Below, in pieces: positions 1-6,399 of a stretch of DNA of 7,061 bases; within the stretch, counting starts at the first letter, position 1, and each line of letters begins with the position of its first letter. The DNA lies in the NCBI GenBank assembly GCA_023436825.1, contig JAEZHS010000780.1, positions 1 through 7,061 on the forward strand, read 5' to 3'. The DNA comes from Pseudomonadota bacterium (GTDB taxonomy: Bacteria > Pseudomonadota > Alphaproteobacteria > Reyranellales > Reyranellaceae). Made by a program: the position numbers and the translations under genes. The notes beneath the pieces are model-generated. The model did not search any database and was not told the origin of the DNA. It was given only the letters and a program-made list of their open reading frames with translations.

Positions 1-587
<587 letters not shown>

Positions 588-611
588 TCCGGGCATCGCA
601 CGCCTTTCAAA

Positions 612-650
612 GCGGCTTGGCGCTCCGGCTCGTTGGGGCTGTGAAGCCGC
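612..650. repeat. Imperfectly spaced inverted repeat in the gmd-wzm gap
   Basis: GCGGCTT at 612-618 is matched by its exact reverse complement AAGCCGC at 644-650, leaving a 25-nt GC-rich loop. It lies 25 bp after the gmd stop. There is no run of T after the right arm, so it is not a standard intrinsic terminator; it could be an attenuating RNA hairpin or chance in GC-rich DNA. The rest of the 588-785 gap shows no open frame of its own with a convincing start, and no good promoter: TATACA at 663-668 has no matching -35 at normal spacing. Confidence 0.25.
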
Positions 651-785
651 GGGTGGACGGAGTATACAGGCTGCGTCCGGTCTGTTTCGTTTCGGAGTTT
701 GCATGGTGCCGTCCACAGCTCTTCCGTCCCGTTGCCACGGGCACTCTGCGCCGTGGCGCGCAGGGTCGCGACCGGGGCGCGCAGG

Positions 786-1643
786 ATGACCAGCGAGGGC
801 TTGACCAACGCATCGTTCCGCCCACGAAGCGAAACCACCTATGACTCCGGCGGCCGCAGCCAAGCCGCGCGGGCCTGGGACGATCTTCGGGATGGGGCCC
901 GGCGTTGGCGGCTGTGGAGCAAGCTTGGCTGGCACGACATCCGCAAGCGCTATCGGCGCTCGGTCCTTGGGCCTTTTTGGCTGACGCTCAGCATGGCGGT
1001 CATGGTGGCCAGCCTCGGGCTCATCTACGGCACCCTGTTCCGGCTGAATCTGGAAGACTATCTGCCCTTCCTGGCGATCGGCCTGGCGACCTGGAACTTC
1101 GTGGCGTCCTTCCTGAACGAGGGCTGCACCAGCTTCATCGATCTGGAAGCGCTGATCAAGAACGTCAGAATTCCCATGTCATTGCACATCCTGCGTGTGC
1201 TTTGGCGGAATTTGATCATTTACGGCCACAATGCCGTTATTTTCATCGTCGTGGCCATGATCTTCGGTGTGTGGCCGGGAGGCACGGGCCTGCTGGCCTT
1301 CGCCGGGCTGGCGCTGCTGTTGGTGAACGCCGGCTGGATGATGCTTTTGCTCGGTATGGTCTGCACGCGCTTCCGCGACGTGCCGCCGATCGTCTCCAGC
1401 GTGATCCAGCTTCTGTTCTTCGTCACGCCGGTGATGTGGAAGCCGGAGCTGTTGGGCGACCGGCGGTATCTGATGGCGCTCAACCCCTTCTACCATCTGC
1501 TGGAGATCATCCGGGCGCCGCTGCTCGGCCAGCTTCCGGGCTGGGAAAGTTGGGTGGTCGGCGGGCTGTTCGCCGCCGCCGGTTGGGCGGTCACCTTTGC
1601 CTGCTTCGCCCGCTTCCGCAAACGCATCGCCTATTGGTTGTAG
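786..1643 (+). CDS. wzm: ABC-2 type polysaccharide exporter permease (Wzm/KpsM family)
   Basis: Inner-membrane subunit of an ABC exporter that moves a completed, lipid-linked polysaccharide (O-antigen or capsule type) from cytoplasm to periplasm; it works with the ATPase encoded next. The 285-residue product is of normal family size. A basic cytoplasmic N-terminus leads into the family hallmark DIRKRYRRSVLGPFW (residues 51-65), an amphipathic interface region before the first membrane span. Hydrophobic segments follow at about 66-86, 92-112, 148-162, 167-192, 204-217 and 255-275. The late LNPFYHLLEIIRAPLLG stretch (232-248) is also typical of the family. I chose ATG 786 as the first in-frame ATG; the frame is open upstream to a TTG at 699, but those residues do not resemble the family. 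A TTG at 801 is another possibility, and the ribosome-binding site is poor for all candidates. The stop TAG abuts the ATG of the ATPase, so translation is probably coupled. Codons around 1161-1260 are unusually AT-rich. Confidence 0.93.
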   Translation: MTSEGLTNASFRPRSETTYDSGGRSQAARAWDDLRDGARRWRLWSKLGWHDIRKRYRRSVLGPFWLTLSMAVMVASLGLIYGTLFRLNLEDYLPFLAIGLATWNFVASFLNEGCTSFIDLEALIKNVRIPMSLHILRVLWRNLIIYGHNAVIFIVVAMIFGVWPGGTGLLAFAGLALLLVNAGWMMLLLGMVCTRFRDVPPIVSSVIQLLFFVTPVMWKPELLGDRRYLMALNPFYHLLEIIRAPLLGQLPGWESWVVGGLFAAAGWAVTFACFARFRKRIAYWL

Positions 1644-2426
1644 ATGGCTTCCATTCACCTTGATGACGTGTCTGTCGATTTCGTCCTTTATCAGGGAAGC
1701 GCACGCTCGCTGAAGAAGACGCTTCTGCGCTCGTCCACCAGCGGACGGCTGAAGCACGACGCGCATCACCGGATCACCGTCAAGGCGCTGAGCAACATCA
1801 CATTGAACCTGGAACACGGCGACCGGGTCGGGCTGATCGGCGGCAACGGCGCCGGCAAGACGACGCTGTTGCGCGTGCTGGCGGGCGTGTATGAGCCGAC
1901 AGCGGGGCGGATACGCGTGAATGGGCGCATCACCCCGCTGTTCGATCTCGGCCTCGGGCTCGACATGGACGCGTCGGGCTACGACAACATCCGGATGCGC
2001 GCCGCCTATTTCGGCATCGATGCGGACGAGATCGAACGGAAGATGGACGACATCGCCGCCTTCACCGAACTCGGCGATTATCTCGACCTTCCGGTTCGCA
2101 CCTATTCGGCGGGCATGACGCTGCGTCTCGCCTTCGCCGCAGCGACGTCGGTGGATCCGGAAATTCTGCTGATGGACGAATGGCTCGCCGTCAGCGATAC
2201 GAAGTTCCTGGAAAAGGCGCAGCGCCGCGCGGAAGGCTTCGTGAGCCGTTCGCGGATCATGGTCATTGCCTCCCACGTCGAAGACGTGCTGAAACGGTTG
2301 TGCAACAAGGCGTTGTGGCTGGAGCGCGGGAGCGTGCGGCGCTTCGGGCCGGTCGATGAGGTGCTGCGGGACTATCAGCTGTACGCCGCGGGGGCGGCGT
2401 CCGACACCGGAACCTCGATGTCCTGA
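1644..2426 (+). CDS. wzt: ABC exporter ATP-binding subunit, short Wzt/KpsT type without carbohydrate-binding domain
   Basis: Cytoplasmic ATPase that powers the Wzm-like permease. The 260-residue protein has every nucleotide-binding element in order: Walker A GGNGAGKT (66-73), a polysaccharide-exporter insert TPLFDLGLGLDMDASGYDNI (97-116), signature YSAGM (154-158; most relatives read YSSGM), Walker B ILLMDEW (174-180, catalytic Glu179) and switch His211 in ASHVEDVL. The protein ends about 50 residues after the switch, so it is KpsT-like in size. O9a-type Wzt proteins run to about 400 or more residues because of a C-terminal carbohydrate-binding domain, which is absent here. Known members without that domain export glycans without chain-end recognition; applying that here is inference. 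The ATG follows the wzm stop with no spacer and no separate Shine-Dalgarno, consistent with translational coupling. The exact exported glycan cannot be read from the sequence. Confidence 0.94.
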   Translation: MASIHLDDVSVDFVLYQGSARSLKKTLLRSSTSGRLKHDAHHRITVKALSNITLNLEHGDRVGLIGGNGAGKTTLLRVLAGVYEPTAGRIRVNGRITPLFDLGLGLDMDASGYDNIRMRAAYFGIDADEIERKMDDIAAFTELGDYLDLPVRTYSAGMTLRLAFAAATSVDPEILLMDEWLAVSDTKFLEKAQRRAEGFVSRSRIMVIASHVEDVLKRLCNKALWLERGSVRRFGPVDEVLRDYQLYAAGAASDTGTSMS

Positions 2427-2459
2427 GAAAGAGGCTGCGGAGAGTGACGGCGATGGATC

Positions 2460-2466
2460 GGAGGAG
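2460..2466 (+). promoter_or_regulatory. Strong ribosome-binding site that fixes the fcl start
   Basis: GGAGGAG at 2460-2466 stands three bases before ATG 2470. It is the best Shine-Dalgarno sequence in the window and selects this ATG over the open frame upstream, which runs back to 2356 inside wzt without family-like residues. Confidence 0.7.
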
Positions 2467-2469
2467 CGC

Positions 2470-3450
2470 ATGACGGCGGGGCGTCCATTTTCCCTGAAGG
2501 GGAAGCGCGTCTGGGTTGCCGGCCACCGCGGCATGGCCGGTTCGGCCATCGTCCGCCGGCTCGAACGGGAGCCGTGCGAGATTCTGACCGTGGGCCGTGA
2601 CGCCGTCGACCTGCGCCGCCAGGCCGAGGTCGAGGCGTGGATGGCCGCGGCGAAGCCGGACGTGGTGTTCCTCGCCGCGGCCCTGGTCGGCGGGATTCAC
2701 GCCAACAACAGCCGTCCGGCGGAATTTCTCTACGAGAATCTGGCGATCGAGACCAACGTCATCGAGGCGGCCCGGCAAACCGGGGTGCGGAAACTGGTCT
2801 TTCTGGGGTCGTCCTGCATTTATCCGCGGATGGCGCCGCAGCCGATTTCCGAGGAGTCCCTGCTGACCGGCCCGCTTGAGCCCACGAACGAATGGTACGC
2901 GATCGCCAAGATCGCCGGCATCAAGATGTGCCAGGCCTACCGCCGGCAATACGGCTGTGATTTCATCTCGGCCATGCCGACCAACCTCTACGGCTACGGC
3001 GACAACTTCGACATCGAGCAGGGCCACGTCGCGGCCGCCCTGATGGTCAAGATCCACCGCGCCAAGGCGGCGGGGGCCGACACCGTCGAGCTGTGGGGCG
3101 ACGGCAGCCCGCTGCGCGAGTTCCTGTTCGTGGAGGATCTGGCGGACGGGCTGGTCTTCCTGGCCGAGACCTATTCAGACGAACCGCACGTCAACCTCGG
3201 CTCCGGCCACGAGGTCTCGATCCGCCAACTCGCCGAGATGCTGGCCGACGTGATCGGGTACCGCGGCGGCTTCCGCTTCGACACCTCCAAGCCGAACGGC
3301 ACGCCGCGCAAGATCATGGACTGCCGCCGTATCCAGGCCATGGGCTGGACTGCGCCCACCCCGCTGCGGGACGGGTTCGAGCGGACCTACCGCTGGTATC
3401 TGGAAAACCTGGGCACCGGCACCTTGCGCGGCCTGCGGGACGGCGCCTGA
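2470..3450 (+). CDS. fcl: GDP-L-fucose synthase (GDP-4-keto-6-deoxymannose 3,5-epimerase-4-reductase)
   Basis: Cytoplasmic NADPH-dependent enzyme that epimerises C3 and C5 and then reduces C4 of the Gmd product, giving GDP-L-fucose. The product has 326 residues, close to the family's usual 310-325. It shows the nucleotide-binding GHRGMAG (18-24), AALVGGIHANN (70-80), LGSSCIYP (112-119), the catalytic YAIAK with Tyr143 and Lys147, PTNLYG (170-175), and His186 in QGHVAAAL. Ser114, Cys116, Tyr143, Lys147 and His186 all sit seven positions after the E. coli active-site residues as I recall them (Ser107, Cys109, Tyr136, Lys140, His179), so the site looks intact. The gene starts 43 bp after wzt, so the two are probably co-transcribed. 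An exporter pair lies between gmd and fcl instead of the common adjacent gmd-fcl order. A 22-bp inverted repeat follows 24 bp after the stop. Confidence 0.96.
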   Translation: MTAGRPFSLKGKRVWVAGHRGMAGSAIVRRLEREPCEILTVGRDAVDLRRQAEVEAWMAAAKPDVVFLAAALVGGIHANNSRPAEFLYENLAIETNVIEAARQTGVRKLVFLGSSCIYPRMAPQPISEESLLTGPLEPTNEWYAIAKIAGIKMCQAYRRQYGCDFISAMPTNLYGYGDNFDIEQGHVAAALMVKIHRAKAAGADTVELWGDGSPLREFLFVEDLADGLVFLAETYSDEPHVNLGSGHEVSIRQLAEMLADVIGYRGGFRFDTSKPNGTPRKIMDCRRIQAMGWTAPTPLRDGFERTYRWYLENLGTGTLRGLRDGA

Positions 3451-3474
3451 AGGCGTCGTCCGCATCACCCTCTT

Positions 3475-3496
3475 GATCAATGTCGACGCATTGATC
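3475..3496. terminator. Perfect 8-bp inverted repeat after fcl (weak terminator or operator)
   Basis: GATCAATG (3475-3482) and CATTGATC (3489-3496) are exact reverse complements around a 6-nt centre, TCGACG. The position, 24 bp after the fcl stop at the end of the glycan block, suits transcription termination. However, the stem is only half GC and the following bases (TGTCGGGTTTGACG) are not a T-run, so an intrinsic terminator would be weak. A protein-binding palindrome is an alternative. The left arm also contains the self-complementary TTGATCAA (3473-3480). Confidence 0.4.
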
Positions 3497-3531
3497 TGTC
3501 GGGTTTGACGGTCGGCGGGCACGGGACGTGG

Positions 3532-3702
3532 TCATCCGCCGACCGTATGAGGCGCTCCGCCGCCAAAGGCCAAGCGGTGCCTCAGCGCGGCGTCGCCCAG
3601 GTGGGCGTCCAAGTGAGCGTCCAAGTGGGCATCCAGGTGGGCGGCGGGGAAGCTCCCTGGCGAAGCCGTCCCGGCAACGAACGATCCGGTGCCTTCGGAC
3701 AT
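3532..3702 (-). CDS. Possible 56-residue protein with an HLDA tetrapeptide repeat (unrecognised)
   Basis: Reading the minus strand from ATG at 3702-3700 to TGA at 3534-3532 gives a 56-residue frame beginning MSEGTGSFVAG. Its middle (residues 22-37) reads HLDAHLDAHLDAHLGD, followed by a Gly-rich end, GGGAPHTVGG. The repeat comes from the 12-bp tandem DNA repeat at 3601-3648. GC at third positions is about 79% by direct count, compatible with coding but not decisive in this genome. AAGGAG lies about 15 bases before the ATG, further than usual. No signal peptide or membrane span is visible and I recognise no family. The opposite strand is also open here, so this may be a chance frame over repetitive DNA. 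Confidence 0.2.
   Translation of the reverse strand: MSEGTGSFVAGTASPGSFPAAHLDAHLDAHLDAHLGDAALRHRLAFGGGAPHTVGG
3601..3648. repeat. 12-bp tandem repeat, three full units plus a partial one
   Basis: Units GTGGGCGTCCAA (3601-3612), GTGAGCGTCCAA (3613-3624) and GTGGGCATCCAG (3625-3636) differ from the first at 0, 1 and 2 positions. A fourth unit begins GTGGGCG (3637-3643) and then diverges. As the unit is a multiple of three it encodes a four-residue repeat in any frame: VGVQ-like on the + strand, HLDA-like on the minus strand. Such arrays can change copy number by slippage. Confidence 0.85.
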
Positions 3703-3744
3703 CGACCGGCGCGAAGGCTCCTTGATGCGGCAAACAGCCGCAGA

Positions 3745-3957
3745 TCAGAAATGGATGCGGTCGCCGACGGCGTGGGCGGGGCTCTTGTTCATCGTTTCGG
3801 GAATGCCGCCGGCCCACCCGGAGACGAGCAGGGCGATGCGCTTGCGCCGACGTTCCAGAATGTCGAACGTTTCTTTGGTTAAGGCGCCATCAATGGCGAT
3901 GTGTTCGACATTTGAATGTGTCCGACGCGAAACACTGTCGGGGATAGTCCTATGCTG
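3745..3957 (-). pseudogene. Possible gene remnant: 70-codon minus-strand open frame without a start codon
   Basis: From just inside a TGA at 3960-3958 the minus strand stays open to a TGA at 3747-3745. The reading includes NVEHIAIDGALTKETF, then DILERRRKRIALLVSGWAGG and IPETMNKSPAHAVGD. It looks protein-like, with charged, helical and hydrophobic stretches and mostly G/C third bases. There is no ATG, GTG or TTG before the late Met of ETMNKSP. In the neighbouring frame an ATG lies exactly over the segment reading NVEH (MSNTSPLMAP, then stop), so one frameshift could have separated a start from this body. I do not recognise the family. A decayed transposase or other gene is possible; a chance frame is equally possible. 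Confidence 0.2.
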
Positions 3958-3987
3958 TCACACATATTTCTGCAAATGGTTATAACC
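3901..3987. promoter_or_regulatory. AT-rich patch with repeated half-sites and a palindrome
   Basis: GTGTTCGACA (3901-3910) and GTGTCCGACG (3918-3927) form a direct repeat with two mismatches, 17 bp start to start, and GGTTATAACC (3978-3987) is a perfect 10-bp palindrome. The 3901-4000 segment has 44 G/C in 100, far below the coding regions. This could be a regulator-binding region upstream of the secretion operon; no specific regulator is recognised. Confidence 0.25.
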
Positions 3988-4025
3988 GAAACCTTCATAC
4001 CTTGCTCCCGACGGCTTCGCCCGAA

Positions 4026-4054
4026 TTGAGCGCTCCGAGTGCAATGCTTGTATT
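4026..4054 (+). promoter_or_regulatory. Candidate sigma-70-type promoter for the secretion operon
   Basis: TTGAGC (4026-4031) and TGTATT (4049-4054) are separated by 17 bp; each matches its -35 or -10 consensus at four of six positions. Transcription would begin near 4060, giving a leader of about 100 nt before ATG 4159. That leader contains a small stem, CGACC-GCACA-GGTCG (4112-4126). This is the best-spaced pair I found in the gap, but the matches are modest. Confidence 0.3.
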
Positions 4055-4132
4055 CGATGAGGGTGGTACAGTACAGTCGCGCGATCGGATAAGCCAACCG
4101 GCACAGCGACCCGACCGCACAGGTCGTGGGAT

Positions 4133-4162
4133 ACAGGGGCCAGACGCACAGGGGCCAGATGC
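4133..4162 (+). repeat. 15-bp tandem duplication carrying the ribosome-binding site and start codon
   Basis: ACAGGGGCCAGACGC (4133-4147) is repeated as ACAGGGGCCAGATGC (4148-4162). The only difference, C to T, gives the second copy the ATG at 4159, while the first copy reads ACG at the same place. Each copy carries an AGGGG Shine-Dalgarno-like core, so the transporter gene has two tandem potential ribosome-binding sites, only one of them ahead of an ATG. Confidence 0.85.
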
Positions 4163-6399
4163 AGAGCACGACTGCCAACGATCCTCCAGCCGCTTCCACG
4201 GAAACGGCTCGGACCACCAGCCTGCACGCGCTTGCCATCGTGGCGCGCCATCATGGGCTGCATCTTTCGGTCGAGCAGCTCCAGCGCGACTACAGCATCG
4301 ACAGCGGCGAGCCGCCCACGCGGCAACTGCTGAAGATCGCCGGGGACAACGGGCTGACCGTCCGTTCCGCGAAGCTTCAATGGAAGCATCTGTCGCGCTT
4401 GGGCAAGGCGTTGCCGCTTCTGCTCCGCCTGCGCGACGGCAGCACGATGGTGCTGGTCGCCTTCCGCCAGGACGGCGGCACGCCGGCCGCGATGCTGCAG
4501 GATCCGCTGAGCGCGAACCAGGCCTGCATCGCCGTGGACGAAGTGCGCCTTGCCTCTGTGTGGGACGGCGAAGCGATCTTCGTCAAGCGGCGCTACCGGA
4601 TCAGCGACGATGAGCGGCCCTTCGGCTTCGCCTGGCTGGCGGGGCAGATCCTGCGCGAGAAGCGGATTTTCCGCGACGTCGGCATTTCCGCCCTCATCCT
4701 CAGCCTGTTCGCCCTGATTCCGCCGCTGGTCTTCATGGTCATCCTGGACCGGGTGCTCGTCCATCAGCGCCTGTCCACGCTGTACGTGCTGGTCGTGGTC
4801 ATCGGCTTCCTGCTGGTGTTCGACACCCTGTTCGGCTATCTGCGCCGCTATCTGGTGGCGGTCGGCACGGCCAAGGTGGACGCCCGCATCAGCACCTACA
4901 TCTTTGACCGCATGATCGCGCTGCCGATCGACTTCTTCGAGCGCACGCCGACCGGCGTGATCTCCTACAAGCTCAACGAAGTCTGGCGCATCCGCAATTT
5001 CCTGACCGGGCAGCTGTTCGGGACGCTGCTCGACTCCATGACGCTCCTCGTGCTGATCCCGGCGATGTTCATCATGAGCGTGCCGCTCACCTTCATGGTG
5101 CTGGGCGTGGCGGCGCTCATGTTCCTGGTGGTCGCTCTCTACATCGGCCCATTGGCCCGCGCCTACCAGAAGGTCGTCCAGGCGGAGCAGCGCAAAGGCT
5201 CGTTCCTGATCGAAGTCCTGCACGGCGCCCGCACGGTCAAGTCGCTGGCGCTCGAAGGGCGCAAGCGACACGATTGGGACGTGCGCGTGGCCGACGCTGT
5301 GCGCGCCAACACCGCCATGCAGCATCTGGCGAACCAGCCGCAGACCATCCTGCAGCCGTTGGAAAAAGCGATCTACGCCGGGACGCTGGGCGTCGGCGCC
5401 TATCTCGCCATCGGCGAAGGGGCGTCGGTCTACGGCGGCACGCTGGTCGCCTTCAGCATGATCGCGAGCCGTGCGACGCAGCCTTTCGTCCAGATCGCCA
5501 GCATGATGCAGCAGTTCCAGGAAGCCCGCGGCGCCGTCGGCCAGGTGGCGTCGGTGGTCAACCAAGCGCCCGAGCAGGGGCTTGGCCGCCAGGGCGTGCG
5601 CCCGGTCATCAAGGGCGACATCTCCTTCTCCGAACTCAAGTTCCGCTACCCCGGCGCGCAGAGCCCGGCGCTCGACGACATTTCCTTCTCCATCAAGGCC
5701 GGGCAGGTCATCGGCATCATGGGACGGTCCGGTTCGGGCAAGACCACCGTCACCCGCGTGCTGCAGGGCCTGCACCAGAATTACGAAGGCCTCATCAAGA
5801 TCGATGGCGTCGACCTGCGCGAGATCGATCTGAACCATCTGCGCTCCAACCTGGGCGTGGTGCTTCAGGACAACTTCCTGTTCAACGGCACCATCCGCGA
5901 GAACATCATGGCGGCCAACCGCAGCGCCTCGCTCGAAGAGGTTATGCGGGCGGCCCGGCTTGCCGGCGCCGAGGAATTCATCGAGCGGCTGCCGCGCGGC
6001 TACGAGACGGTGATCGAGGAAGGCTCCGCCAACCTGTCGGGCGGCCAGCGTCAGCGCCTTGCCATCGCCCGCGCCCTGCTCGTCGATCCGAGCATCCTCA
6101 TCCTGGACGAAGCGACCAGTGCGCTCGATCCCGACAGCGAGGCGATCATCAACAACAACCTGACGCGCATCGCGCAGGGCCGGACGATGATTGTCATCTC
6201 CCACCGCCTCGCCTCTCTGGTCAACTGCGACCAGATCATGGTGCTGGAGCGCGGCAAGCTCTACGACATGGGCAAGCACGACGAACTGCTCCAACGCTGC
6301 GACGTCTACCGGCATCTCTGGTTCCAGCAGAACCGCCACCTTTCCCCGGGAAGCCCCTCTCATGACCGCGCTCCTCTTACGCCGGCCGCAAACACCTGA
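4159..6399 (+). CDS. Type I secretion system ABC transporter/ATPase, HlyB-like, with degenerate C39-like domain
   Basis: Inner-membrane component of a type I secretion system; as a homodimer with the HlyD-like protein and a TolC-type channel it exports an unfolded protein, usually with a C-terminal signal, in one step. Of 746 residues, about 18-145 form a C39-like domain. The segment TTSLHALAIVARHHG lacks the catalytic Cys of true C39 peptidases, and the usual HFV His is replaced in STMVLV, so it should bind substrate as in HlyB and not cleave it. Six membrane spans lie at about 175-440. The ATPase has Walker A GRSGSGKT (522-529), a Q-loop at VVLQDNFLFNGTIREN, signature LSGGQ (626-630), Walker B ILILDE (646-651) and switch His682. 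ATG 4159 was chosen because AGGGG precedes it at normal spacing; a GTG at 4126 would add 11 unlikely residues. The next gene overlaps its end by 38 bp. The substrate is unknown. Confidence 0.95.
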   Translation: MQSTTANDPPAASTETARTTSLHALAIVARHHGLHLSVEQLQRDYSIDSGEPPTRQLLKIAGDNGLTVRSAKLQWKHLSRLGKALPLLLRLRDGSTMVLVAFRQDGGTPAAMLQDPLSANQACIAVDEVRLASVWDGEAIFVKRRYRISDDERPFGFAWLAGQILREKRIFRDVGISALILSLFALIPPLVFMVILDRVLVHQRLSTLYVLVVVIGFLLVFDTLFGYLRRYLVAVGTAKVDARISTYIFDRMIALPIDFFERTPTGVISYKLNEVWRIRNFLTGQLFGTLLDSMTLLVLIPAMFIMSVPLTFMVLGVAALMFLVVALYIGPLARAYQKVVQAEQRKGSFLIEVLHGARTVKSLALEGRKRHDWDVRVADAVRANTAMQHLANQPQTILQPLEKAIYAGTLGVGAYLAIGEGASVYGGTLVAFSMIASRATQPFVQIASMMQQFQEARGAVGQVASVVNQAPEQGLGRQGVRPVIKGDISFSELKFRYPGAQSPALDDISFSIKAGQVIGIMGRSGSGKTTVTRVLQGLHQNYEGLIKIDGVDLREIDLNHLRSNLGVVLQDNFLFNGTIRENIMAANRSASLEEVMRAARLAGAEEFIERLPRGYETVIEEGSANLSGGQRQRLAIARALLVDPSILILDEATSALDPDSEAIINNNLTRIAQGRTMIVISHRLASLVNCDQIMVLERGKLYDMGKHDELLQRCDVYRHLWFQQNRHLSPGSPSHDRAPLTPAANT

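Larger units (their letters stand above)
3451..4158. other. 708-bp region without a confident gene between the glycan and secretion blocks
   Basis: No protein family is recognisable on either strand. The region holds an inverted repeat (3475-3496), a 12-bp tandem repeat (3601-3648), two weak minus-strand open frames (3532-3702 and 3745-3957), an AT-rich patch at 3901-4000, a candidate promoter (4026-4054) and a duplicated ribosome-binding site (4133-4162). A + strand frame from ATG 3547 to the stop at 3880-3882 (about 111 codons, with a VGVQ-like repeat) is also open, but overlaps the minus-strand frames and has no convincing ribosome-binding site. It may be a decayed gene, a regulatory spacer or a mixture. 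Confidence 0.7.

Noticed and set aside
640..668. Promoter in the gmd-wzm gap based on TATACA at 663-668
   Set aside because: The hexamer 17 bp upstream (TGTGAA, 640-645) does not resemble a -35 element.
699..785. Upstream extension of the permease gene from TTG 699
   Set aside because: The added 29 residues are Arg/Ala-rich, unlike the family, and would make the protein longer than usual. ATG 786 gives a normal length.
1179..2549. A 456-codon minus-strand open frame opposite wzm, wzt and the start of fcl
   Set aside because: It spans three unrelated genes on the other strand and has Arg/His/Gln-rich composition with no recognisable domain; it is a codon-bias shadow.
4065..4077. Short GTACAGTACAG repeat in the leader
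   Set aside because: Only two copies of a 5-base unit; too short to separate from chance.
4126..4158. GTG 4126 as start of the secretion transporter
   Set aside because: It would translate the 15-bp repeat as extra residues (GQTHRGQ) unrelated to the family, while ATG 4159 has AGGGG at normal spacing.
3451..4158. Intact insertion sequence in the gap
   Set aside because: No paired terminal inverted repeats, target-site duplication or recognisable transposase motif could be found by eye.
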